64,000 bases of DNA from Rathayibacter iranicus NCPPB 2253 = VKM Ac-1602 (GCF_003149025.1 NZ_QGDV01000001.1:124001-188000), one strand, 5' to 3'; shown: positions 41,309 to 50,372, counted from the stretch's first letter. The notes: generated by a model from the letters alone, not told the origin. Numbers and translations: made by a program.

Positions 41309-41751
41309 GCGGACTCCGGCCGGGACTCGTGGTGACGATGGCCCTGGGAGCGGCGGTCCTCTTTCATTTCGGACTCGAGCAAATGCCGTCGCCCGCCGGC
41401 AAGGGTCTCGCGGGCGGCGCGCTCGTTCTCGCGGAAGGAGCTGTAATAGGAGTCGTCGTAGTCCTCCACGATCTGGAACGTCCAGCGCCCCTCGATGACG
41501 TTGCGCCCAACAAGCTCCGAGTCGAGCCGCTCGGCGATCTCGTGGTGTCCGGCCGCGCGGAAGGCCTCCACGGCCTCGCCTAGCGCAAGATCGGCCGCTC
41601 CGGTGAGCCGGTGGAAGCCGTAGAGCAGACCTCGGGCGTGCTCGACCGTTTCCAGCGCCTCCGAGAGCTTTCCGAGCGCCGCCACCGTGGCATCATCGAG
41701 ACCCTCCGGGCGCAGGTGCGCGGAGTCCGGGTGGTCGTGTGAGCTGCTCAT
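41305..41751 (-). CDS. Conserved actinobacterial protein, helical
   Basis: A 148-residue soluble helical protein. The N-terminal half (LSEALETVEHARGLLYGFHR, LTGAADLALGEAVEAF) and the segment RNVIEGRWTFQIVEDYDDSY followed by YSSFRENERAARETLAGGRR are strongly patterned and recur in Actinobacteria, to my recollection, in a family without function. A TAAGCT hexamer stands 7 nt before the ATG at 41751, so it may be leaderless. It overlaps the next gene by 4 nt. Confidence 0.75.
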   Translation of the reverse strand: MSSSHDHPDSAHLRPEGLDDATVAALGKLSEALETVEHARGLLYGFHRLTGAADLALGEAVEAFRAAGHHEIAERLDSELVGRNVIEGRWTFQIVEDYDDSYYSSFRENERAARETLAGGRRHLLESEMKEDRRSQGHRHHESRPESA

Positions 41752-41771
41752 CTCAGGGAGCTTAGGCCGAC

Positions 41772-42371
41772 CTAAAACCCCTGTGACCCCCTTGCGCCGC
41801 CGCCGGGAACGGTTCGTGCCGGAGGCGCAAGGGGCGTCAGCCGGACCTCGCGAAGCGTTCCGGCCTCGGCCACCGCGGTCAGAAACGTGCAGACCGGCTG
41901 GCGTCGTCGATCCGTCGGCGAGCCGGGATTCAGCAGGCGCAGGCCACCCGGGGAGACGGTGTCCCAGGGAATGTGGCTGTGCCCGAACACCAGGACGTCG
42001 GCGCCCGGGAAGTTCGCGTCGGCGCGAGCCTCCCGGCCTGTCGCCGGCCCGGTCTCGTGCACGACTCGAACGTCGAGGCCGGCGATGCTTGCTTGCGCGA
42101 CCTCGGGCAGCCGCGCTCGCAGAGCCTCCGGATCGTTATTGCCCCAGACCGCCAGGAGCCTCGCCGCGTGGTGTTCCAGCATGTCCAGCGTCGCTTCGTC
42201 GACCCAGTCGCCCGCGTGCACGACGAGGTCGGCCTCCTCGACGGCCCGCCACACGTCGTCGGGCAGGGCCTTCGCCCGCTTGGGTAGATGGGTGTCGGCG
42301 AGCAGCAGGAGGCGAACCGGCCCGTCGAGCCGAGGCGGAGCGCCGTCGGGCCCGGGGCGGAGCAACGGCAT
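41772..42371 (-). CDS. YfcE/MJ0936-type metallophosphoesterase
   Basis: A 199-residue calcineurin-like phosphodiesterase. Metal ligands appear in order: D and H in LLLLADTHLPKRA near residue 21-33, D in LVVHAGDWVDEA near 48-59, N in LAVWGNNDPEAL near 73-84, H in VRVVHETGP near 102, and the closing VLVFGHSHIPW near 126-136. This set is complete. The start ATG at 42371 shares one base with the stop of the DUF4180 gene (TGATG), so the two are coupled. The substrate is unknown. Confidence 0.88.
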   Translation of the reverse strand: MPLLRPGPDGAPPRLDGPVRLLLLADTHLPKRAKALPDDVWRAVEEADLVVHAGDWVDEATLDMLEHHAARLLAVWGNNDPEALRARLPEVAQASIAGLDVRVVHETGPATGREARADANFPGADVLVFGHSHIPWDTVSPGGLRLLNPGSPTDRRRQPVCTFLTAVAEAGTLREVRLTPLAPPARTVPGGGARGSQGF

Positions 42372-42793
42372 CAGCGGGCGGGGCCGGGAGTTGGCTCCAC
42401 GCGGGGATCGGCACCCGGGTCGGTCGTGGTTGCCCAGGCGCGGAGGCGGGCGTCGAGTGCGTCGAGGTCCGCCACGAACCACAGATGGTTGCCGCGGTTG
42501 GACTCGACCACGAAGGCCTGTAGCGCGCTCGACGCGGATACGGATCCGCTCACGTCACCGAGGATCACGAGGCGCTTGCCGTAGTTGACGAACTTCTGCA
42601 CGAACTCGCCTGCGATGCCGGAGCGGAGGCGGAAGAACTCGGGATCGAGTCGGCCGACCGGCACGACGATCGTCTCAGCCTCGCCGCCGTAGGTCTCGCC
42701 GATGAGCGTGAGCGCGTCCTCACCAGTGGACAGCGCCGCTCCTTCCTCATCGGTGAGTACGACGGGGACGCCCTGGCGGGTCTCGGTTCTCAT
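42371..42793 (-). CDS. DUF4180 domain-containing protein
   Basis: A 140-residue protein. Homology to DUF4180 covers ALTLIGETYGGEAETIVVPV near residue 26, RLDPEFFRLRSGIAGEFVQK (LD-P-x-FF-x-L-x-S-G-x-A-GE-x-x-QK), FVNYGKRLVILGDVS and FVVESNRGNHLWFVADLDAL. The family has no proven activity. ATG codons at 42793 and 42805 are both possible starts; I take 42793. It is cotranscribed with the phosphoesterase gene, with which it overlaps by one base. Confidence 0.85.
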   Translation of the reverse strand: MRTETRQGVPVVLTDEEGAALSTGEDALTLIGETYGGEAETIVVPVGRLDPEFFRLRSGIAGEFVQKFVNYGKRLVILGDVSGSVSASSALQAFVVESNRGNHLWFVADLDALDARLRAWATTTDPGADPRVEPTPGPAR

Positions 42794-42844
42794 CGCCCCA
42801 GCCAATCACGTCGGTGCTGGCGCGACGAGGGGCGCCGGGATGTT

Positions 42845-43903
42845 TCAGGCGTTGGGCGGAACTCCGGTACCGGCACCGCGTTGGCGGGTACGAGGTGACC
42901 GGGGTGCGGGAGTGGCAGCAACAGTCTCGGGGGTCATGATGGTGAAGCCATTGTCCCGGATGAGTTCGAGGTCAGCGGCGGCGGCTTGCCCTTCCGCCGT
43001 GAGGTAGTCCCCGAGGAAGATCGAGTTCGCGAGGTGGAGCGCGAGAGGCTGCAGGCTTCGCAGGTGAAGTTCTCGTCCGCCGGCGAGACGGATCTCGGCA
43101 TCGGGGTGGATCAGCCGAGCCAGCGCGATGATGCGGATGCACTGCGCCGGAGTGAGCGTCCAGCGGTCCGCCATCGGGGTGCCGTCGAAGGGCACCAGGA
43201 AGTTGATCGGAATCGACTCGGCCTCCAGCTCCCGGAGGGCCATGAGCGCCTCCACGATCTGTTCGTCGGACTCACCCATCCCCACGATGAGGCCGCTGCA
43301 GGGGGAGAGGCCCGCTCGATGCGCCTTCGCGATGGTCTCGACACGGTCCGCGTAGGTGTGGGTGCGAACGATGTCATCGTGGAACGACTCGGCAGTGTTG
43401 ATGTTGTGGTTGTAGGCATGGACTCCGGCGGCAGCGAGCCGGTCGGCTTGGCCGTTCTTAAGGAGACCGAGACAGGCGCACACTTCGATATCCGGATGTA
43501 GATGCTTGAGCTGTGACGTGATCTGGCAGACGCGCTCGATGTCTCGGTGCAGCGGCCCGCGGCCACTCGCGACCAGGCAGACCCGAACTGCACCGCCGGC
43601 GATCCCCGCGGACGCCTGGGCAACCGCGTCATCGGGAGTTAGCCAGGAATACGTCACAATCGCAGCGGTCGATCCGAGGGCCTGCGAACAGTAGCCGCAA
43701 TCCTCCTGGCACAGTCCCGACTTCAGATTGACGAGGTAGTTGAGTTTGATCCGATCACCGAAGTATTCGCGGCGGAGCCTGCTCACCGCGGTGACGAGCG
43801 CGAGCAGATCGGAGTCGGGGGCTCGAAGAATGCGCAGAGCGTCGGCAGAGGCGAGGGCGGTGCCGCCAAGGACGTCCTCCACGAGTTCCTCGAATGCGTT
43901 CAC
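42845..43903 (-). CDS. bioB: Biotin synthase
   Basis: A 352-residue radical-SAM enzyme that inserts sulfur into dethiobiotin. The SAM cluster motif [13 protein letters not shown] (C-x3-C-x2-C) is near residues 62-74. The auxiliary cluster cysteines lie in [12 protein letters not shown] and EVCACLGLL, with [11 protein letters not shown] following, and the Arg ligand in RLAGGRE. The order [20 protein letters not shown] is standard. The start is the GTG at 43903. No other bio gene adjoins, so the rest of the pathway must be elsewhere or dethiobiotin is imported. The C-terminal 30 residues ([16 protein letters not shown]) are an unstructured addition. Confidence 0.96.
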   Translation of the reverse strand: MNAFEELVEDVLGGTALASADALRILRAPDSDLLALVTAVSRLRREYFGDRIKLNYLVNLKSGLCQEDCGYCSQALGSTAAIVTYSWLTPDDAVAQASAGIAGGAVRVCLVASGRGPLHRDIERVCQITSQLKHLHPDIEVCACLGLLKNGQADRLAAAGVHAYNHNINTAESFHDDIVRTHTYADRVETIAKAHRAGLSPCSGLIVGMGESDEQIVEALMALRELEAESIPINFLVPFDGTPMADRWTLTPAQCIRIIALARLIHPDAEIRLAGGRELHLRSLQPLALHLANSIFLGDYLTAEGQAAAADLELIRDNGFTIMTPETVAATPAPRSPRTRQRGAGTGVPPNA

Positions 43904-44083
43904 CGGCTAGCACGCTCGCTCGTGACTGGCTTCATCGCCGCGGGGGCGGGAGGGCCTTGGTGTCCGACAACCTGACCGATCATGCTTCCCCTCACCAACG
44001 CCCCTCAGCACGACGTGTTCTCAACGCTAGCAACGCTCCCCACGAAGGACGCCCCCTCTCCAGCCGCGGCTCTCCCCCTTCGC

Positions 44084-44174
44084 GGGGGAACCCCGAACCG
44101 TCACCGATGTCTGGAGACTTCACAGCCGAGGGAGCCCTGAGCAGCGGGTTCCCTCAACGGTCGGAGGTTCCCCC
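44084..44174. repeat. Dispersed inverted repeat (GGGAACCCC type), copy 1
   Basis: Arms GGGGGAACCCCGAACCGT (44084-44101) and ACGGTCGGAGGTTCCCCC (44157-44174) pair with few mismatches around a 55-nt centre; a small hairpin TCCCCC/GGGGGA overlaps the left arm. The arms recur at 58093-58154. It overlaps the stop codon of the HxlR gene and lies upstream of bioB. Confidence 0.65.
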
Positions 44175-44471
44175 GATGTCGAGCGGCACCCGCGTGTGGT
44201 CTGTGCCCCACCGGGTGAGGGCGAGGACTGGCTCGCGCAGGGCGAGCCCGTGATCGGTCAGTGCGTAGGCGCGGGTGTTGTGCCGGAGGGGCAGGCGGGA
44301 GAGGACGCCGGCCGCCTCGAGTTCGCGCAGGCGGGTCGTGAGGATATTGGTCGGCGCACCGAGGTCGCGCTGCAAGTCTCCGTAGCGCTGCGGACCGTCG
44401 AGCAGCCGCTCGACGATGAGCAGCGCCCACCGCGCTCCGATCACGTCGAGCGCTGCGGCGAGGACGCTCAC
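44154..44471 (-). CDS. HxlR-family transcriptional regulator
   Basis: A 105-residue winged-helix protein. Family marks are LDVIGARWALLIVERLLDGP near residue 8-27, RYGDLQRDLGAPTNILTTRL near 29-48, and LEAAGVLSRLPLRHNTRAYA followed by LTDHGLAL. Many HxlR proteins sense aldehydes or quinones. It overlaps the preceding VOC gene by 4 nt, suggesting that it controls its own operon. Its last codons lie inside a repeat element. Confidence 0.9.
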   Translation of the reverse strand: MSVLAAALDVIGARWALLIVERLLDGPQRYGDLQRDLGAPTNILTTRLRELEAAGVLSRLPLRHNTRAYALTDHGLALREPVLALTRWGTDHTRVPLDIGGTSDR

Positions 44472-44872
44472 GCCGTTGGATCTGCGTCCGGCTTCATCCA
44501 GAACGGGGAGTAGTGGTAGCCGTCGGGGTCATCGAACTGGCGCTGGTACATGAACGGATAGTCGTCGGTGTCGCCGATCCGCCCGCCCGCTGCCTCGGCG
44601 CGCTCGGTGAGTTCGTCGACTGCCTCGCGGCTGTCGAGGTCGAAGGACACGGTCACCTTCGAGGGCGTGTCGGGTCCGCCGATCAGCTCGTCGGTGGCAC
44701 CGACGCTCGCGTACATCTCGCGGCTGCCGAGCATGACGTACTGCTCGGGCGTGATCGCGAAGCAGGACACATGGTGGTCGGACATCTCGGCATTGAGAAT
44801 CCAGCCGAGGGCGGTATAAAAGGCGGTCGAGCGCTCGACGCTCTCGACCGGGCAGGTGATGAAAAGGCTCAT
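44468..44872 (-). CDS. VOC-superfamily (glyoxalase-like) protein
   Basis: A 134-residue protein with two beta-alpha-beta-beta-beta modules. It begins MSLFITCPVESVERSTAFYT with ALGWILNAEMSDHHVSCFAI and ends with RIGDTDDYPFMYQRQFDDPD and GYHYSPFWM, as in extradiol-dioxygenase-like VOC proteins near HxlR or SRPBCC genes. Potential metal ligands are few, so catalysis is uncertain. It is the first gene of a two-gene unit with the HxlR regulator (4-nt overlap). Confidence 0.85.
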   Translation of the reverse strand: MSLFITCPVESVERSTAFYTALGWILNAEMSDHHVSCFAITPEQYVMLGSREMYASVGATDELIGGPDTPSKVTVSFDLDSREAVDELTERAEAAGGRIGDTDDYPFMYQRQFDDPDGYHYSPFWMKPDADPTA

Positions 44873-44929
44873 CTGCCGACACTTGCGAAAAGCAAGCGCA
44901 ACGTCAAGAGCCTCACCGCGGCGGAGCCG

Positions 44930-47140
44930 TCACCGGAACGATCGCAGGCGCAAGCTGTTCAGCACCACGAAGACGCTCGAGAAGGCCATAGCGGCTCCAG
45001 CGACAAGCGGGCCGAGCAGCCCGGCCATCGCCAAGGGAATCGCGGCGACGTTGTACGCGAAGGCCCAGAAGAGGTTGCCGCGGATGATGCCGAGGGTGCG
45101 GCGCCCGAGGCGGAGGGCGTCGGGCACGCGACCGAGGTCGTCGCCGACGAGAGTGATGTCGCTGGCCTCGATCGCGGCGTCGGAGCCGGCGCCCATCGCG
45201 ATGCCGACATCGGCTGCCGCGAGCGCCGCGGCGTCGTTGACACCGTCCCCGACGAATGCGACCCGGCGGCCCTCGGCGCGCAACCGCGAAATGACGGCCA
45301 GTTTTTCCTCCGGCAGCACCTCGGCGATCACCTCGTCGATCCCCACGGCGGAGGCAACGGCCCGCGCGGCACCGGGATTGTCGCCCGTGAGCACCAGCAC
45401 CCGCAGTCCGCGCGCGCGAAGCGTCTGCACGGTGTGGGGGGCTTCCGACCGTGGTTCGTCGCGCAGCACCGCGAAGCCACGCAGCGCGCCATCCCAGCCG
45501 ACGCCGACGACGGTGCCTCCCTCTGCGGTGGCTCGCTCGGCTCGCTCGGCGAGATCCCCCGGCGCGAAGCCCCACTGCTCCTCTAGCCAGCGCAGCCGGC
45601 CGGCGACGACCAGCCGGCCCTGCACCCGGGCGCGCACGCCGAAGCCGGCGCTCGCGCGGAACCCGGTCGCTTCAGGGACGTCCAGATCTGCGGCTCCGGC
45701 CACGATCGCGGCGGCAAGCGGATGCTCGGACCCGCGCTCGAGCGCGGCGAGCATCCGTAGGCTCTCGTCATCGCTCGACTCGACCACTTGGAAGGCGCCG
45801 GTGGTGAGAGTGCCGGTCTTATCGAACACGACCGTGTCGATGCCGCGGCTGGCTTCAAGCACCTCTGGCCCGCGCAAGAGGATCCCGAGCTGCGAGCCGC
45901 GGCCGGTGCCCACGAGCACGGCGGTGGGAGTGGCCAGGCCCAGCGCGCACGGGCAGGCGACGATCAGAACCGCGACGGCCGGCGAGACGGCAGCGGCGAG
46001 CCCGGCGCCGGCGATCAGCCAGCCGACGAGGGTCGCGAGTGCGAGCACCACCACGACCGGAACGAACACGGACGAGACGCGGTCGGCGAGCCGCTGCACG
46101 CGCGCCTTGCCCGCCTGCGCGTCCGAGACGAGTCGACCCATCCGGGCGAGCGTGGTCTCGGAGCCGACGCGATCGACGCGGACGCTCAGCAGCCCGTGCG
46201 CGTTGAGGACGCCGCCGGTGACAAAGGAGCCGGGCCCCACCTCGACGGGTACGCTCTCGCCGGTCAGCATGCTCGCGTCCACGGCGCTGGAACCTTCGAG
46301 TACGGTGCCGTCGGCGGCCACGGTCTCGCCGGGGCGCACGAGGAGGCGGTCGCCAACGGCCAGCGCGGACGCGGGGATTCGCTCCTCCTGCCCGTCGGCG
46401 CTCACCCGCACGGCGTCCTTCGCACCGAGGCGGAGCAGCGCCCGCAGCGCAGCGCCGGCGTCACGCTTGGAGCGCGCCTCCAGGTACCGGCCGGCGAGCA
46501 CCAGCACGGGCACGGCGGCAGCGACCTCGAGGTAGATCTCGTCGTGTCCGGAGCTGCTGCCGAGCAGCTGGAAGGGCATGCTCATCCCGGGCCGGCCTGC
46601 GTCGCCAAAGAAGAGCGCCCACACCGACCAGAGGAACGCGGCGCTGACCCCGAGGCTAATCAGGGTGTCCATCGTGGTGGAGCCGTGCCGCAGCGCCCGC
46701 GAGGCGGTGCGGTGGAAGGGTAGCGCGCCCCACACAGCGACCGGCGACGCGAGTGCGAGGCACAGCCACTGCCAGTTCGCGAACTGCAGCGGGGGGATCA
46801 TCGAGAGCACGACGACCGGCACGGCCAGCAGCGTCGAGACGCGAAGTCGGGTGCGCAGCGAGCGGCGCTCGATATCGTCGCGGGTGGCGCTGTCAGCCGG
46901 GGCGGCGGTGATCGGAGCGGAGGGGAGCGTCGCGCTGTAGCCCGCGGCCTCGACGGCGGCGATCGCGTCGGCGGGACTCGTACCCTCGGGGAGGGTCAGC
47001 GTTGCCCGCTCGAGCGCGAGGTTCACGGTGGCGTGCACGCCGGGCAGCGCGTCCAGGCGCCGTTCCACACGAGCGACGCAGGAGGCGCAGGTCATCCCTC
47101 CGATGGCGAGTTCGAGCGGAGTGCCGGCCGTCTCGGCCAC
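44930..47140 (-). CDS. copA: Copper-exporting P-type ATPase
   Basis: A 736-residue heavy-metal P1B ATPase that pumps Cu(I) out of the cytoplasm. An N-terminal HMA domain has GMTCASCVARVE near residue 14. Then come eight membrane helices, the actuator loop ASMLTGESVPVE, the transport motif IVACPCALGLATPTAV (CPC), phosphorylation site VVFDKTGTLTTG, the SEHPLA His-Pro pair, and GDGVNDAAALAAADVGIAMG. The CPC plus the C-terminal YN and M-x-x-S segment AMAFSSVFVVLNSLRL indicate Cu(I) specificity (CopA group). The start is the GTG at 47140, just after the copZ stop, so the two form an operon. Confidence 0.95.
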   Translation of the reverse strand: MAETAGTPLELAIGGMTCASCVARVERRLDALPGVHATVNLALERATLTLPEGTSPADAIAAVEAAGYSATLPSAPITAAPADSATRDDIERRSLRTRLRVSTLLAVPVVVLSMIPPLQFANWQWLCLALASPVAVWGALPFHRTASRALRHGSTTMDTLISLGVSAAFLWSVWALFFGDAGRPGMSMPFQLLGSSSGHDEIYLEVAAAVPVLVLAGRYLEARSKRDAGAALRALLRLGAKDAVRVSADGQEERIPASALAVGDRLLVRPGETVAADGTVLEGSSAVDASMLTGESVPVEVGPGSFVTGGVLNAHGLLSVRVDRVGSETTLARMGRLVSDAQAGKARVQRLADRVSSVFVPVVVVLALATLVGWLIAGAGLAAAVSPAVAVLIVACPCALGLATPTAVLVGTGRGSQLGILLRGPEVLEASRGIDTVVFDKTGTLTTGAFQVVESSDDESLRMLAALERGSEHPLAAAIVAGAADLDVPEATGFRASAGFGVRARVQGRLVVAGRLRWLEEQWGFAPGDLAERAERATAEGGTVVGVGWDGALRGFAVLRDEPRSEAPHTVQTLRARGLRVLVLTGDNPGAARAVASAVGIDEVIAEVLPEEKLAVISRLRAEGRRVAFVGDGVNDAAALAAADVGIAMGAGSDAAIEASDITLVGDDLGRVPDALRLGRRTLGIIRGNLFWAFAYNVAAIPLAMAGLLGPLVAGAAMAFSSVFVVLNSLRLRSFR

Positions 47141-47141
47141 C

Positions 47142-47480
47142 TCAGCTCAGGGGCGCGAGCCGGTAGCCCGCGTCGGCGACGGCGGCGGCGATCTCCTCGC
47201 GGCCGAGTGGACGGGAGGAGCTGACGGTAACGGTCGAGACTCCGTCCGGGACGAGTGCGATATCGACGCCGGAGACATCGGGATAGGCGGCCAGTTCTTG
47301 CGTGATGCTGCGGACGCAGTGCTCGCAGGTCATACCGGCAACGCCGACGCTCTGCACGGAAGCACCGGATGTCGTGGAGTGCCCGTGGCTTTCGTGGCCC
47401 CCGCAGGCTCCACCGCCTCCGCAGGCGCAGCCGCCCTGTGTGCCGCTTGCGGTCAGGCCGAGGTCGATTCTGGTGCTCAT
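47142..47480 (-). CDS. copZ: CopZ-like heavy-metal-binding chaperone with Cys/His-rich N-terminus
   Basis: A 112-residue protein. Residues 46-112 form an HMA (ferredoxin-like) domain with VAGMTCEHCVRSITQELAAY, the Cu(I)-binding M-T-C-x-x-C loop. Before it lies a Gly-rich extension with four Cys and four His (GGCACGGGGACGGHESHGHS), which could store extra metal. The ATG at 47480 has AGGA nearby. It is the first gene of the copper operon; copA follows with a 1-nt gap. A CsoR-like operator stands 37 nt upstream. Confidence 0.9.
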   Translation of the reverse strand: MSTRIDLGLTASGTQGGCACGGGGACGGHESHGHSTTSGASVQSVGVAGMTCEHCVRSITQELAAYPDVSGVDIALVPDGVSTVTVSSSRPLGREEIAAAVADAGYRLAPLS

Positions 47481-47516
47481 GAAGTCCTCCTGCATCGTGC
47501 GACCGGGCGGCTCGAA

Positions 47517-47531
47517 TACCCCCCGGGGGTA
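47517..47531 (-). promoter_or_regulatory. CsoR-like copper operator upstream of copZ-copA
   Basis: TACCCCCCGGGGGTA is a nearly perfect palindrome with the TA-C-run/G-run-TA layout of CsoR operators in Actinobacteria. It lies in the promoter region, 37 nt before the copZ start. No csoR gene is found in this window, so the repressor would have to be encoded elsewhere. Confidence 0.65.
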
Positions 47532-47634
47532 CCTCCATGGTAAGCCGATCACGACTTCCCGGCAAGGTGGAAGAGCGCAGGGGTGAGAATCGTCCGGGCG
47601 GGAGGAACCGCCGCACGAGCAGAGGAGGAGAGGT

Positions 47635-48282
47635 ATGGACCCCGCATCGACGCCGCACTGGGGTGCTCCTTCGAGCCGCACGCCACCATCCGTCCCTCTC
47701 CCCGCGCGCGTCCGGTTCGAGCCGACCGCCCTGGTCGGCTCTACGCTGCGGGTCGGCGCGCTCCCGGCCAGCCTCCGCGCCCGCATGCGGCAGGCGGCTC
47801 CGGAGCGGCAGCGCCGCCTCCTCGCGCTCGCCGACGTGACCGAGGGCTTCGCCGTGCTGCATACCCGCGAGTTCACGCGGGCACTGCGCCGGATCGCTGC
47901 TCCGGCCGCCGCGGCCCCCGGCGACGCCGCCTCCGTGCTGGCAGTTGGCCGTGACGGCGTGGAACTTGCTGCCGAGCGCGCCGACGCACTCCGCATCGCC
48001 GAGTGGGAGGGGATCGTTTCGGTCGGAGTGGGGACGACGCCCGCGGGCGCGCATCGGGTTCGTGCCCTCGTCCTTGCGGTGCTCGCTCCGGGGAGGGCGC
48101 CCGCCGGGTCTGCCGCCGCCCGTGCGGTGGCGGAGGCGCTCGCCGCTCGCCGCCGCCCGCGCACGGTCCTGATCCCGCTTGTCGTCGCCTCGCCGGCCCC
48201 GCTGGGTTGGCGCGTCGCGGATGATCGCACGTTCCTCCTCGCGCTTGACCGGTTGCGGCAGGCGCAGGAGGAGCACAGGTGA
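47635..48282 (+). CDS. Hypothetical protein, Ala/Arg-rich
   Basis: A 215-residue protein from an ATG with GAGGAGGAGAGG just upstream. It is rich in Ala, Arg and Leu with a repeated helical pattern (FEPTALVGSTLRVGALPASL, LADVTEGFAVLHTREFTRAL, RVADDRTFLLALDRLRQAQE). No membrane helix or family mark is recognised. Its stop overlaps the start of the DUF2809 gene by 4 nt (GTGA). Confidence 0.65.
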   Translation: MDPASTPHWGAPSSRTPPSVPLPARVRFEPTALVGSTLRVGALPASLRARMRQAAPERQRRLLALADVTEGFAVLHTREFTRALRRIAAPAAAAPGDAASVLAVGRDGVELAAERADALRIAEWEGIVSVGVGTTPAGAHRVRALVLAVLAPGRAPAGSAAARAVAEALAARRRPRTVLIPLVVASPAPLGWRVADDRTFLLALDRLRQAQEEHR

Positions 48283-48659
48283 TCCGGGGGCGCTTCCGGT
48301 TCGCCGTTGCCGCTCTCGCCACGCTGGGCCTCGGCCTCGCGCTGCGTTTCGTGCTGACGGGGCTGCTCGCCGACATCACCGGGGGAGTGGCCTACGTCGT
48401 GCTGGTAGCGCTGCTGGTCGCGGTGCTGCTGCCGCGGATCCCGGCAGTGACGGCCGCGGGGATCGCGCTGGCCTGGTCGATCGCGATGGAGCAGTTGCAG
48501 GCGATCGGAGTCGCCTCGCGGCTCGTCGAACTCTGGGCGCCGCTCGCCCTCGTCGTCGGCACTACGTTCTCCTGGCTCGACATCGCGGCCTACGTCCTCG
48601 GCGCCGTCGTCGCGGCCGCCGCCGTGACCGCGGTCGCTCCCCGCGAGGTTCCGGAGTGA
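48279..48659 (+). CDS. DUF2809 membrane protein
   Basis: A 126-residue protein from a GTG that overlaps the previous stop. Four hydrophobic helices are separated by short loops (FAVAALATLGLGLALRFVLT, ADITGGVAYVVLVALLVAVL, WAPLALVVGTTFSWLDIAAY). The middle segment ALAWSIAMEQLQAIGVASRL with the E-x-x-Q region, and FSWLDIAAYVLG, is the DUF2809 signature. The function is unknown. Confidence 0.82.
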   Translation: MIRGRFRFAVAALATLGLGLALRFVLTGLLADITGGVAYVVLVALLVAVLLPRIPAVTAAGIALAWSIAMEQLQAIGVASRLVELWAPLALVVGTTFSWLDIAAYVLGAVVAAAAVTAVAPREVPE

Positions 48660-48725
48660 TCCGGGTGCCGAGACGTCCCGCTCTCGCGAAGACACCGCCC
48701 GCCGCGGGCAGCGCCGCCGCGATCG

Positions 48726-48731
48726 TAGGGT
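48726..48731 (+). promoter_or_regulatory. Probable -10 element of the leaderless dgt transcript
   Basis: TAGGGT, 6 nt before the ATG at 48738. Confidence 0.5.
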
Positions 48732-48737
48732 TGCTCC

Positions 48738-50372
48738 ATGGATGAGTTGGCCTCCCTCGGCGCGGAAGCACTCGCAGGCGCGCGGAGCGGAAGCCCCGAG
48801 GCGCTCGGACTCCCGTCCGCCATCCGCAGGCACGACTACCGCCGCGACCGGCGCATCCCCGAACCTGTCGACCGCTTCGCGACGGGAGAGGAGTATCCCG
48901 AGTACCGGGTCGACCTCGAGCGGATTCGGTTCTCGCCCTACTTCGCCCGCCTCTCCGCGGTCACCCAGGTGATCTCTCCCTCTGGAGTCGGCCAAGTCGT
49001 GCACAACCGGCTCACCCACTCGATCAAGGTGACCGCGGTAGCCCGCGCCATCGCGATGCAGCTGACCACGACTGATCCAGCACAGCGCGAGCTTGTCGAG
49101 CGGCTCGGCGGCTGCGACCCGGTCGTCGTGCAGGCCGCCGCGAGCGCGCACGACCTCGGCCACCCTCCGTTCGGTCACCTCGGCGAGCAGGCGCTCGACC
49201 GGCTCGCCCGCGACCGGCTCGGCCTCGTCGAGGGCTTCGAAGGCAATGCGCAGTCGTTCCGGATCCTCTCTGAGCTCGATGTCTGCGAGACGGTGGAGGC
49301 GGGACTCAACCTCACGGCCGCGTCCCGCGCCGCCGTCCTCAAGTACCCGTGGGGGCGGACCGTCTGCCGACCGGCCATCGACTCCGCCGACCCGACAGAG
49401 CTGCCGCGCGGCTCCACCGCCAGTCGGTGGGAGACCGCACCGCCGAAATTCTCGGCGTACACGCTCGACCTCGACGACATGCTCGACGCGCGCTCTGGCT
49501 TCGCGGTGATCGCTCCCTGGCAGCAGACCCTCGAGTGCTCGGTGATGGATGTCGCCGACGACATCGCCTACTCGCTACACGACCTGGACGACTTCTATCG
49601 CGCGGGCGTGCTGCAGCAGGCGGCGGTCGCGGTCGAGTTCCGGGCGTTTCTGCGCGAGCAGAACGCGCTGGCTGCGCTCGACGCGGCGGAACTGTGGGCA
49701 CGGGCGCCCGGGCACTCCCTCGAGATGTTGCGGCGGAGGATGGTCGCGCGGGACCCGTGGATCGCGAGCGACGAGCACTTCCGCGCCTCCGTCGAGCGGG
49801 TCTCGACCGAGCTGGTGGAGGGGCTGCTGGCGGTCCCGTTCGACGGCTCGACCCGGACCGAGCGAGCGATCGAGGCGTTCGTTTCCTCCTGGATCGGCCG
49901 ATTGCAGCGCTCGGTGGTGGTGCTCGCCGAGCCGAACGTCCGCTCGGGCCACCTCTCGCTCCTCCCCGACGCGTGGCACGACGTGACGGTGCTCAAGTTC
50001 GTGCACACGCGCTTCGTCATCGACCGGCCAGACTTTGCCACCTACCAGCGCGGTCAGTCGCAGGTGCTCGAGACGCTGGTCACTCACCTCGACGCCTGGC
50101 TCGCGGATCCGCGCGATGGCTCACGCGCGCCGCAGAAGCTGCTCGATCTGATCGAGCTCGCGACCGACGGCTACTTCCGGCTGCGCGCCGACCACCCGGA
50201 CTGGCTGCCGACCGCCGACCGCGGGCGACCGACGTCCGATCCGGCGGTGCTGCATCGGCTCGGGCGGGGCCGCGGGGTCGTCGACTACGTCGCGACGCTC
50301 ACCGACGAGCAGGCGATGGCACTCGCCGCCCGGCTCCGCGGTGACCGCGAGCCGTGGGCGATGGGTACGTAG
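48738..50372 (+). CDS. dgt: Deoxyguanosinetriphosphate triphosphohydrolase-like HD-domain protein
   Basis: A 544-residue enzyme that hydrolyses dGTP or other dNTPs to the nucleoside and tripolyphosphate. The HD metal site is visible: first His in VHNRLTHSIKVTAVARAIA near residue 88-106 (H-T-H-S), His-Asp in AASAHDLGHPPFGHLGEQAL near 134-153, and the distant Asp in MDVADDIAYSLHDLDDFYRA near 272-291. The family pattern GNAQSFRILSEL is present. The ATG at 48738 fits a leaderless -10. It is longer than the enterobacterial Dgt and matches the actinobacterial form. Confidence 0.9.
   Translation: MDELASLGAEALAGARSGSPEALGLPSAIRRHDYRRDRRIPEPVDRFATGEEYPEYRVDLERIRFSPYFARLSAVTQVISPSGVGQVVHNRLTHSIKVTAVARAIAMQLTTTDPAQRELVERLGGCDPVVVQAAASAHDLGHPPFGHLGEQALDRLARDRLGLVEGFEGNAQSFRILSELDVCETVEAGLNLTAASRAAVLKYPWGRTVCRPAIDSADPTELPRGSTASRWETAPPKFSAYTLDLDDMLDARSGFAVIAPWQQTLECSVMDVADDIAYSLHDLDDFYRAGVLQQAAVAVEFRAFLREQNALAALDAAELWARAPGHSLEMLRRRMVARDPWIASDEHFRASVERVSTELVEGLLAVPFDGSTRTERAIEAFVSSWIGRLQRSVVVLAEPNVRSGHLSLLPDAWHDVTVLKFVHTRFVIDRPDFATYQRGQSQVLETLVTHLDAWLADPRDGSRAPQKLLDLIELATDGYFRLRADHPDWLPTADRGRPTSDPAVLHRLGRGRGVVDYVATLTDEQAMALAARLRGDREPWAMGT

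Noticed and set aside
47481-49178. Extension of CopZ to 678 residues
   Set aside because: The extension crosses the copper operator and is antisense to three plus-strand genes; homology starts at the ATG at 47480.
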